Source of the DNA: an uncultured Faecalibacterium sp.
Lineage (GTDB): Bacteria; Bacillota; Clostridia; Oscillospirales; Ruminococcaceae
Reading direction: 5' to 3'
NCBI GenBank assembly: GCA_934524985.1
Contig: CAKSYT010000002.1
Span: 1-64,000 of the forward strand
Length of the DNA stretch: 64,000 nucleotides
Position numbers and translations under genes: made by a program. Positions 24,348 to 31,258 of the stretch are shown here, piece after piece; the stretch's first letter is position 1; every line of letters begins with the position of its first letter. The notes under the pieces are model-generated. The model made no database searches. It was not told the origin of the DNA and saw only the letters and a program-made list of their open reading frames with translations.

Positions 24348-24369
24348 GCTGCAAAGGAGCATTTTACCC

Positions 24370-25170
24370 ATGAAAACTGCATTGACCATTGCCGGCAGTG
24401 ATTCCAGCGGCGGCGCCGGGATTCAGGCCGATATCAAGACCATGACCGCCAACGGCGTGTTTGCCATGAGCGCCATTACCGCCCTGACGGCGCAGAACAC
24501 CACCGGTGTGACCGCAATTTTCGACACCACGCCGCAGTTTCTGGCACAGCAGCTCGATGCTGTATTTACCGATATCTACCCGGATGCGGTGAAGATCGGT
24601 ATGGTATCCGCTGCCCCGCTCATCGACGCCATCGCTGAGCGGCTGCACTTTTACGGCGCAAAGCATATCGTGGTGGACCCCGTGATGGTGGCTACCTCCG
24701 GCGCAAAGCTGCTGCAGGACGATGCCGTGCAGGCGCTGACCGAAAAGCTGCTGCCGCTGGCTGAGGTGCTTACCCCCAATATCCCGGAAGCCGAGATTTT
24801 GTCCGGCATGACCATTACAAACGCCGCCGACATGGAAGCCGCTGCCCGCACCATCAGCGAGCGTTACGGCTGCGCCGTGCTGTGCAAGGGCGGTCACCAG
24901 ATCAACGATGCCGACGACCTTTTGTGGCGCGGCGGCACCGGCAAGTGGTTCAAGGGCAAGCGCATTGCAAACCCCAACACCCACGGCACCGGCTGTACCC
25001 TGTCCAGCGCCATCGCTTCCAATCTTGCCAAGGGGTACGACCTTGACACCGCCGTGGAGCGTGCCAAGGCCTACATTTCCGGCTGCCTGTCTGCCATGCT
25101 GGATCTGGGGCACGGCTCCGGCCCGATGGATCACACCTTCAACCTGAAGGGAGATTTTGTCCGTGACTGA
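24370..25170 (+). CDS. thiD: Bifunctional hydroxymethylpyrimidine kinase/phosphomethylpyrimidine kinase
   Basis: 266 aa. Phosphorylates HMP and HMP-P in thiamine synthesis. Ribokinase-fold motifs are TIAGSDSSGGAGIQADIKT (residues 5-23), DPVMVATSGAKLL and the catalytic GTGCTLSSAIAS with the anion hole. The start is MKTALTIAG at 24370 behind AAAGGAG, just past the riboswitch terminator. It overlaps tenA by 8 bases. The second kinase step or salvage is likely the main role, since no thiC, thiE or thiG is here. Confidence 0.95.
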   Translation: MKTALTIAGSDSSGGAGIQADIKTMTANGVFAMSAITALTAQNTTGVTAIFDTTPQFLAQQLDAVFTDIYPDAVKIGMVSAAPLIDAIAERLHFYGAKHIVVDPVMVATSGAKLLQDDAVQALTEKLLPLAEVLTPNIPEAEILSGMTITNAADMEAAARTISERYGCAVLCKGGHQINDADDLLWRGGTGKWFKGKRIANPNTHGTGCTLSSAIASNLAKGYDLDTAVERAKAYISGCLSAMLDLGHGSGPMDHTFNLKGDFVRD

Positions 25171-25840
25171 GCTGCCCTTTGTTTCGGCGCTGGTACAGGC
25201 TGACCTGCCCGTGTGGGAGCAGTGCTTGCAGACCGAGTTTCTGCAAAAGATGGAAAACGGCACCCTGAGCGAGGACTGCTTTAAAAGCTACCTCGTGGAG
25301 GACAGCCTGTATCTGCGGGAGTACGCCAAAATTTTTGCGTGGGGCATGACCAAGGCCACCACCATGGCGGCCATGCGCACCTACTATTCCCTGCTGTCCT
25401 TCGTGCAGGAGAACGAGGATCTGACCCGGCTGCAGTATCTGGAGCAGTACGGCCTGCGGGAAGCCGATATCCAGTCCCTGCCCCTGCGGCTGGAGAACCG
25501 CGCCTATCTGGACTGCATGATCGATGCCGCCCGCAACGGTGAGGGCGAAGCCGAGTGCCTGATGGCCTGCCTGCCCTGTATGCTGAGCTATGGCTGGCTG
25601 TTCCAGAAACTTTTGAAGCGCTCCCCCGCCGTAAAGGATACCTACTACGGCGCACTGGTGCTGGACTACGCAAGCCCCGGCTACGATGCCGCCTGCCGTG
25701 CATGGGCAGAACGCGCCGAAGCCGCCTGCACCGGCCTTTCGCCGGAACGCGCCGCCCGCTGCCGCGCGATCTTCCGCGCCTGCTCGGAGCACGAGCTGCA
25801 CTTCTGGGAGATGTGCGCCGCACCCCGGACGGATATTTAA
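25163..25840 (+). CDS. tenA: TenA family protein (thiaminase II, thiamine salvage)
   Basis: 225 aa, all-helical. YLVEDSLYLREYAKIFAWG carries the conserved Asp of the active site, and LMACLPCMLSYGWLFQKLLKR carries the Cys-X-X-X-Tyr region. Hydrolyses aminopyrimidine breakdown products of thiamine to HMP, which ThiD then phosphorylates. I chose GTG 25163 because GGGAG (25149-25153) lies 9 bases before it; a TTG at 25157 is the alternative. Coupled to thiD by overlap. Confidence 0.9.
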   Translation: MTELPFVSALVQADLPVWEQCLQTEFLQKMENGTLSEDCFKSYLVEDSLYLREYAKIFAWGMTKATTMAAMRTYYSLLSFVQENEDLTRLQYLEQYGLREADIQSLPLRLENRAYLDCMIDAARNGEGEAECLMACLPCMLSYGWLFQKLLKRSPAVKDTYYGALVLDYASPGYDAACRAWAERAEAACTGLSPERAARCRAIFRACSEHELHFWEMCAAPRTDI

Positions 25841-25850
25841 GAATAAATAT

Positions 25851-25888
25851 AGAGAACCCGGAAGGTTTGCAGACCTTCCGGGTTCTCT
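25851..25888. terminator. Bidirectional terminator between tenA (+) and the decarboxylase-like gene (-)
   Basis: AGAACCCGGAAGGT pairs with its complement over a TTGC loop and is flanked by T and A runs. It is nearly the same hairpin as the one at 31199. Confidence 0.85.
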
Positions 25889-25901
25889 TCTTATAAAATC
25901 T

Positions 25902-27320
25902 TTATCGCAGCACCGAGAGTTCCTCGATGCCGTAGCGCTGCATCAGGGCGATGGCCGCCGGGGTGATCTCCTCGCCGCTGACCGCCACAGGGATGGCGGG
26001 CGGACAGGACACCGTAGGCATGGCGCACACCCGCCCCAGTGCCTTGTGCACCGGGATGCGCACCTGTGCGCCCAGCACCGCCTGCCGGATGGTACACCGC
26101 TGTACCGCCTGCTGCTGCAAGGCGGCAAACTCCCCTGCCCGGTTCTCGGGGCGGGGCAGCCCGGCGGGCACCGCAGCCAGAAGCTGCTCCAGCGCCGTTT
26201 GCAGGCGTTCAAAGTCCTGCGGCGGGTTTTCCGGGGTGAACATCAGCACCACATAGCGGGGGTCGGCGTACTCACACTCCATCTGTGCGCGGCGCAAAGC
26301 TTCTGCCAGTGCCGTGCCGGTGCAGCCAAGGGCAGCAGCGTCCAGCGTAAGCTTCATCGGCTCCTGCTGCGCACCGGTAACTGCCAGCGGCACCGGGCAC
26401 TGCCGCGCCGCTGCGGCCTTGTTCAGGCTGCGGCGCAGACTTTCCAGCGCCGCGCAGCACTGCGCCAGCCGCCGGGGGTAGCCCCCTGCCAGCACCGCGT
26501 TGCAGGCATCCAGCGATTGCAAAATGAGGTAAGAGGGGCTGGTAGAGCCGAACAGCGCCAGCGCACCCCGCACGGCTGCTTCGTTTAGCACGGGAGCATC
26601 GTGCCCCAGATGCAGATACGCACCGCCGGTGACCACCGGCAGGGTCTTGTGGGCAGAGTCACAGCACATGGCCGCGCCCTGCGCGATGGGGTGGCAGTCC
26701 TGCGGCAGAAAGCGCAGGTAGGTGCCGTGGGCGTTATCCACCAGCAGCGGCACGCCCTGCGCCCGGCAGACAGCGGCCAGCGCCGGGATATCCTGCACCC
26801 CGCCCAGATAATCCGGGCTGGTGACGTACACGCCAAAGGGGGTAATCCCCTGCTGTGCCAGCGTGTGCAAAGCCCCGGTCAGCGCCTCGGCTGTGACCGG
26901 GCAGCTGCACAGTGCGCCCTCTGCCTGCGCAGACGGCCAGAGCCAGCGGATATCAAAATCCAGCAGCGCCGCCGCATACAGCAGCGCCTTGTGGGCGTTG
27001 CGGGCAGCCAGCAATACCGGGCGCTTGCCGCTTTGCGGTGTAGCCTGCAGGGCCAGAAACAGCATGGCGCGGATGCACTGGGACGAGCCCTCGGTGCTGT
27101 AATAGCTGTGCGCCGTGCCAAACAGCCGGGTGGCGTTGGCTTCACTCTCAGCAATAATGCCCTCCGGCGCGTAAAGTTCGTCTGCGCCGCAGATCTCGGT
27201 GATATCCAGCGGCTCAAAGCCTAAGAGGCTCTGCCCCTTGTGGCCGGGCATGTGCAGCCGGGCGGTGCCGGACTGTGCATAGCTGCGCACAAAATCCACA
27301 ATGGGGGTGGTCATACTCAT
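25902..27320 (-). CDS. Orn/Lys/Arg decarboxylase family PLP enzyme
   Basis: 472 aa. N-terminus ARLHMPGHKGQ is the family hallmark, and the PLP lysine lies in CDSAHKTLPVVTGGAYLHLG. It has the fold-I large domain plus a C-terminal domain, and no N-terminal wing, as in short Gram-positive SpeA/YaaO-type enzymes. The expected reaction is decarboxylation of arginine, lysine or ornithine to a polyamine or diamine. The ATG at 27320 overlaps the SCIFF maturase stop by 4 bases and no ribosome site is evident, so translation is likely coupled. Why it belongs to the SCIFF operon is unknown. Confidence 0.9.
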   Translation of the reverse strand: MSMTTPIVDFVRSYAQSGTARLHMPGHKGQSLLGFEPLDITEICGADELYAPEGIIAESEANATRLFGTAHSYYSTEGSSQCIRAMLFLALQATPQSGKRPVLLAARNAHKALLYAAALLDFDIRWLWPSAQAEGALCSCPVTAEALTGALHTLAQQGITPFGVYVTSPDYLGGVQDIPALAAVCRAQGVPLLVDNAHGTYLRFLPQDCHPIAQGAAMCCDSAHKTLPVVTGGAYLHLGHDAPVLNEAAVRGALALFGSTSPSYLILQSLDACNAVLAGGYPRRLAQCCAALESLRRSLNKAAAARQCPVPLAVTGAQQEPMKLTLDAAALGCTGTALAEALRRAQMECEYADPRYVVLMFTPENPPQDFERLQTALEQLLAAVPAGLPRPENRAGEFAALQQQAVQRCTIRQAVLGAQVRIPVHKALGRVCAMPTVSCPPAIPVAVSGEEITPAAIALMQRYGIEELSVLR

Positions 27321-28768
27321 TCGCAGGCTTCGCCGTCGGCGCAGGCGTTGCAGGTGGAGCCCAGCTCAATGGGCACCTCGATGCCCTTGGCAGCCAGTTC
27401 CTGATTCTCGGCCACCTTGATCATGATGGCGCACTCCATGCGCTTTTTGAACAGCTCGCAGCCGTACTCGTACACGCCGGTAATGCTGCCGGTTGCATGG
27501 TAGGAGTTGGCAGCGCAGCCGCCGGAGCAGTACAGCTTTGCCCAGCAGTCCTGACACTCCTTGCGGGCGTAGGCGTTGCAGTGCTTGAACTCATCCCGCA
27601 CGGCAGTGTTGGTAACACCCTTCCAGATATCGCCCAGCAGGTACTTGGGGTCGCCCACGAACTGGTGGCAGGGGTACAGATCGCCCCAAGGGGTAACAGC
27701 CATGTACTCGGTGCCGGAGCCGCAGCCGGAGATGCGCTTATAGATGCAGGGGCCGCCGGTCAGGTCGATCATGTAGTGGTAGAAGGTAAAACCTCTGCCC
27801 TCGCGGTCGCGCTTGATCATCTCCTTGGCAAGGATCTCGTACTGCTCCTTCAGGATGGGCAGGTCGGCCTCGGTCAGGGCGCTGGGGTCGCTGGGGTCGC
27901 AGACCACCGGCTCCATGCTCAGCTCGGTAAAGCCGAGGTCTGCCATGTGGAAGATATCGTTGGTGAAGTCGGTGTTATAGTGGGTATAGGTGCCGCGCAT
28001 ATAGTAGTTCTTGTCGCCGCGCTTCTTGACGAACTCCTGGAACTTGGGCACGATGCGGTCGTAGCTGCCGTTGCCTGCGCAGTCCACGCGGAAGCGGTCG
28101 TTGACCTCCTTGCGGCCGTCCAGACTCAGCACCACGTTATGGCACTCCTTGTTACAGAAGTCGATGACGTCATCATCGATCAGCACGCCGTTGGTGGTCA
28201 TGGTAAAGCGGAAGTTCTTGTTATGGATCTTCTCCTGCTCGCGGCAGTATGCCACCAGCTTTTTGACCATATCAAAGTTCATCAGCGGCTCGCCGCCAAA
28301 GAAGTCCACTTCCAGATTGCGGCGGGTGCCGCTGTTCTCGATGAGGAAGTCCATGGCGCGCTTGCCCACCTCGAAGCTCATCAGAGCGCGGTCGCCGTGG
28401 TAGCGCCCCTGCGAGGCAAAGCAGTAAGAGCAGCTCAGGTTGCAGCTGTGGGCAACGTGCAGGCACAACGCCTTTACCACGGTGTTGCGGTTCTTGAAGT
28501 CAAAGGCCATGTCCTTATAGACATCCGGGCTCCACAGCTTGCCGTTTTCCTTCAGGCTGGTCACATCGTCGATGCACTGGCGCAGATCCTCCTCGGTCAC
28601 GTCCGGGCGGCTGCCGTACTTTGCCAGCATGGCGGCAACGATCTCGTCTGCGGTATGCTCCGGGTACATGGCGATGACATCGTAGGCCACCTCGTCCACA
28701 ACGTGCACCGAGCCGCTGCAGGTGTCCAGCACGATGTTATAACCGTTTAATTGATACTGATGTACCAT
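27317..28768 (-). CDS. scfB: SCIFF peptide thioether maturase, radical SAM/SPASM
   Basis: 483 aa. A RiPP-recognition-like N-terminal region (1-80) is followed by the radical SAM core with CNLSCSYC (Cys109, Cys113, Cys116 bind the SAM cluster), then FFGGEPLMNFD. A SPASM region has Cys in SGCGSGTEY, YPCHQF and ECQDCWAKLYCSGGCAAN for auxiliary clusters. Known ScfB enzymes install Cys-to-alpha-carbon thioether bonds in the SCIFF peptide. ATG at 28768 (MVHQYQLNGYN) behind TGGAGTG. The substrate peptide is 68 bases upstream, separated by a terminator. Confidence 0.95.
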   Translation of the reverse strand: MVHQYQLNGYNIVLDTCSGSVHVVDEVAYDVIAMYPEHTADEIVAAMLAKYGSRPDVTEEDLRQCIDDVTSLKENGKLWSPDVYKDMAFDFKNRNTVVKALCLHVAHSCNLSCSYCFASQGRYHGDRALMSFEVGKRAMDFLIENSGTRRNLEVDFFGGEPLMNFDMVKKLVAYCREQEKIHNKNFRFTMTTNGVLIDDDVIDFCNKECHNVVLSLDGRKEVNDRFRVDCAGNGSYDRIVPKFQEFVKKRGDKNYYMRGTYTHYNTDFTNDIFHMADLGFTELSMEPVVCDPSDPSALTEADLPILKEQYEILAKEMIKRDREGRGFTFYHYMIDLTGGPCIYKRISGCGSGTEYMAVTPWGDLYPCHQFVGDPKYLLGDIWKGVTNTAVRDEFKHCNAYARKECQDCWAKLYCSGGCAANSYHATGSITGVYEYGCELFKKRMECAIMIKVAENQELAAKGIEVPIELGSTCNACADGEACE

Positions 28769-28791
28769 TTTACACTCCATTCCAGATTACA

Positions 28792-28820
28792 CAAAAAAAT
28801 GCCGCCCGGCAAAGGCGGCA
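28792..28820 (-). terminator. Terminator between SCIFF peptide and its maturase
   Basis: ATGCCGCC pairs with GGCGGCAT over a CGGCAAA-complement loop, then seven T's on the minus strand. Partial read-through would give more peptide than enzyme. Confidence 0.85.
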
Positions 28821-28835
28821 TAGGGTTTGCAAAAA

Positions 28836-28982
28836 TTACTTGTTGCTGTTCTCGCACTGCTGGTTAGCCACGCCGCAGGAGGTCTTGCAGGCGGACTGGC
28901 AGGAAGTCTGGCACTCGCCGCAGCCACCGGTCTTAACGCTCTTGGTCAGGTCACGAGTAGCAATAGTCTTAATACGCTCCAT
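28836..28982 (-). CDS. scfA: SCIFF ribosomal peptide precursor (six cysteines in forty-five)
   Basis: 48 aa. A leader with a conserved Ile/Lys/Thr/Leu pattern (MERIKTIATRDLTKSVKTGG) precedes six cysteines at positions 21, 24, 28, 32, 36 and 43. ATG at 28982 behind GAGAGG. It is the substrate of the radical SAM enzyme next door. The family is near-universal in Clostridia and its biological role is still unknown. It has its own TTGACA promoter. Confidence 0.95.
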   Translation of the reverse strand: MERIKTIATRDLTKSVKTGGCGECQTSCQSACKTSCGVANQQCENSNK

Positions 28983-29053
28983 GATAGAAACCTCTCTAAC
29001 TCTCAAAAATTTATCGCGCCGGACATAGTTCCGGTACGCTTTTATCTTGTAAT

Positions 29054-29082
29054 AGGATATCACGCAGCGCGGCTTTTGTCAA
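29054..29082 (-). promoter_or_regulatory. Promoter of the SCIFF operon
   Basis: -35 TTGACA (29077-29082), 17-base spacer, -10 TATCCT (29054-29059). Confidence 0.8.
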
Positions 29083-29102
29083 GATTTTTTCGCCAAGCCC
29101 TT

Positions 29103-29390
29103 TCACCCACCCATAGGCTGGTAGCGGGTAAGCACCGTATGCAGTCCCAGTTCCCGGGCGCGTGCCAATAAGTACCGGTAACGGCACAGCAGCGCCTGCC
29201 GCTCGTAGATGCGCTGCTCGATGAGGTCAGTGTCCACCTCCATATCAAACATCATCTCGTTGCGCTTCAAACAGAACAGGCATTCCTTCAGTTCCTCTTC
29301 CAGTTCCGGGTGGTAGCGCTCGTGCTCGGTATCCCGCGGGACGCGGGACGAAAGCAGGGTCTGGGCGTTTTGTGTGGTTCGTTCCGGCAT
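29103..29390 (-). CDS. DUF2508 family protein (YaaL-like)
   Basis: 95 aa from ATG 29390 (MPERTTQNAQ), 6 bases after AAGGAGG. An upstream ATG at 29396 abuts the ribosome site and is rejected. Predicted all-helical with DLIEQRIYERQALLCRYRYLLARARELGL, the DUF2508 core. Relatives lie near recR/bofA in Bacilli; function unknown. Confidence 0.8.
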   Translation of the reverse strand: MPERTTQNAQTLLSSRVPRDTEHERYHPELEEELKECLFCLKRNEMMFDMEVDTDLIEQRIYERQALLCRYRYLLARARELGLHTVLTRYQPMGG

Positions 29391-29486
29391 AGGCATCCTC
29401 CTTCTGGTACTTTGCAAGGTTTTGTACCTTCCAGTATAGGCGGTGCAGTGCGCAGAATATGCCGGTTTTGGGGGACAATATTGCTT

Positions 29487-30560
29487 TTACACGGGTGCGT
29501 AATTGCCGTAAGGGTTATCATAGTGTCCGGCAAGGTAGTTCATACGGTTCATGTAGCTCAGCTGACGGTTGTTACATTCGGCCAGATAATTTGCCAGTTC
29601 TGAAGAATGCTGTAATTCGCCAAGGCGCCGGTTCATTTCATAACTCTGTGTCCCAAGATTCTGCATCGAATCTGCAATTCGGGTTTCTTCCTGCAACAGC
29701 ATGTCCATTTTGCGGTTTGACTCCTTCAAGCAGCTATACAACATATACTGGTTTGCCCGAATTGCTTCAAGTTTCTCAACAACCCGATCAAGCTGTGTAA
29801 TGATTCGGTCAAGCCGGATTTCCAGTTCCAAAATATTATACGCACCTTCATGGCCCTCCAGTGTTTTGCAGCGGCCAGCACAGAGGTATTCATAAATCGA
29901 ACTTACCATCACATAATTTCGATATTTTGGAAACACAATATTGTAGGAGTACATCTTCTCAAGGTTTCGTTTGCTGGATACAAGCGCAGATTCTATCTGC
30001 TGTTTGAAAGTCTCCGCCACACTTTTCTGCACAGAAAGCTGATTTATTTGCTTTACTTTTTCTTCATTTTCTTTCTGGTTCCGCTGATAGTTTTGATAAT
30101 CCTGTTCATATTTTCGAGTCTCCGCTTCAAAGACTTTTGTATCTTTATGAGACTGCCATGGATATGTAACAAGATAGTAGATTGTGCCCAATGCACCCAA
30201 TGCTGCGCCTCCGCCCGCTAGAAGTATTCCCAGCATCCATGGAATCCCAATGATGACCAGTAAAACGCCCTCTACATCCCACTTATCCAACAGAACGCCA
30301 ATCACGCGCAAAATAATAGTAAAGACAACACCCGCAACCGTAATTACTGCACAAGTCGGAAGCATACTCGTGTTCTCGGCTTTCCGTTTCGGAGGGTTTG
30401 GCTCTGACAAATATTCTTGCCCATTCCTGATTGATTCCATTCTCCACTCAGCGTTCTGGATTTCTTTTTGAAGTTTTTGACTCAATCGTTCTTGAAGATT
30501 TATTTCTTTTTCCATTTGGACTACCATTCCAAGGTATTCTTTCAGTTCCGCAGTTTTCAT
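29487..30560 (-). CDS. Membrane-anchored coiled-coil protein
   Basis: 357 aa, AT-richer than its neighbours. A coiled coil (residues about 1-50) is followed by two or three membrane helices (about 66-135: LPTCAVITVAGVVFTIILRVIGVLL; GVLLVIIGIPWMLGILLAGGGAALGALGTIYYL). A long cytoplasmic coiled-coil stretch (140-320) ends in a Tyr/Asn-rich tail (HYDNPYGNYAPV). No enzyme motif. Divergent from a small XRE regulator. I do not recognise the family; the composition suggests a transferred gene. Confidence 0.8.
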   Translation of the reverse strand: MKTAELKEYLGMVVQMEKEINLQERLSQKLQKEIQNAEWRMESIRNGQEYLSEPNPPKRKAENTSMLPTCAVITVAGVVFTIILRVIGVLLDKWDVEGVLLVIIGIPWMLGILLAGGGAALGALGTIYYLVTYPWQSHKDTKVFEAETRKYEQDYQNYQRNQKENEEKVKQINQLSVQKSVAETFKQQIESALVSSKRNLEKMYSYNIVFPKYRNYVMVSSIYEYLCAGRCKTLEGHEGAYNILELEIRLDRIITQLDRVVEKLEAIRANQYMLYSCLKESNRKMDMLLQEETRIADSMQNLGTQSYEMNRRLGELQHSSELANYLAECNNRQLSYMNRMNYLAGHYDNPYGNYAPV

Positions 30561-30684
30561 CCATCACACCATCCTTTGTATTTTATAGTCCGTATATTGA
30601 TAATACCCCGATTATAGCTAATTGTCAATATGCGGCCAATTTTCTATTCTGTAATTAACAACTCTATCAAGGATGGTATATGCC

Positions 30685-30912
30685 ATGATCCGATACGATC
30701 CTCTTTGGGAAACCATGAAGAAGCGCGGCGTTTCTCAATATAAATTGCTCAAGGATTACCATTTCAGCGCTGGACAGCTAAGTCGGCTGCGCAAAAACGA
30801 AAATGTCAGCACCTATACCCTCAACACACTTTGCAAAATTTTAGATTGCAATCTTGAAGAAGTCGCCGTTTATCGGCCGGACGAACCGGACAGTGACAAA
30901 AAAGCCGACTAA
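30685..30912 (+). CDS. XRE family transcriptional regulator (short Cro-like)
   Basis: 75 aa. The helix-turn-helix of the YozG/HTH_26 type covers most of the protein (MKKRGVSQYKLLKDYHFSAGQLSRLRKNENVSTYTLNTLCKILDCNLEEVAVY), followed by an acidic tail. ATG at 30685 with AAGGATG upstream; an ATG at 30673 is less well placed. Divergent from the coiled-coil membrane gene and probably its regulator. Confidence 0.88.
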   Translation: MIRYDPLWETMKKRGVSQYKLLKDYHFSAGQLSRLRKNENVSTYTLNTLCKILDCNLEEVAVYRPDEPDSDKKAD

Positions 30913-30978
30913 TTTTGCCAAACCTTCCGCGTTGTTCCGTCAATTTCCAAAAAAGTACAACTTTTTTCAAAATTATGC

Positions 30979-31007
30979 TTGACAACTCCGGGCTTTTCCC
31001 GTATAAT
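30979..31007 (+). promoter_or_regulatory. Promoter of tRNA-Gln
   Basis: Full consensus: TTGACA (30979-30984), 17-base spacer, TATAAT (31002-31007). Confidence 0.9.
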
Positions 31008-31050
31008 AGCACACGTTGAGCGGCTCACCCCGCAAGACACAACAGAATAT

Positions 31051-31124
31051 TGGGGATTTGCATAGTGGTAGTGCGGTAGACTCTGACTCTACTTGTGGGA
31101 GTTCGATTCTCTCATCCCCAACCA
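31051..31124 (+). tRNA. tRNA-Gln (CTG anticodon)
   Basis: 74 bases including encoded CCA. Acceptor TGGGGAT/ATCCCCA, D-arm GCATAGTGGTAGTGC, anticodon stem GTAGA/TCTAC with loop CTCTGAC (CTG), T-arm GGGAGTTCGATTCTC. The 5' U is typical of Gln. Confidence 0.93.
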
Positions 31125-31126
31125 GA

Positions 31127-31160
31127 ACAAAGCCGTCTGAGGAAACTCAGGTGGCTTTTC
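31127..31160 (+). terminator. Terminator of tRNA-Gln
   Basis: AAGCC..CTGAG, GAAA loop, CTCAG..GGCTT, then TTCTGTTTG. Confidence 0.75.
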
Positions 31161-31198
31161 TGTTTGTCTTATTCCGCGCGGAAAAATTCTTATAGAAA

Positions 31199-31240
31199 GA
31201 GCGAACCCGGAAAGTCCGCAGGACTTTCCGGGTTCGCCTT
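31199..31240 (-). terminator. Terminator of the 5'-nucleotidase gene
   Basis: GCGAACCCGGAAAGTCC pairs with its complement over a short loop. Same core (GAACCCGGAA) as the hairpin at 25851. Confidence 0.8.
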
Positions 31241-31258
31241 TTCACAGGAAATATAAAT

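Noticed and set aside
22236-24389. 717-codon minus-strand open frame across the dehydrogenase genes and riboswitch
   Set aside because: It spans a terminator region, promoter and TPP riboswitch, which no real gene would. Composition is typical of antisense shadows.
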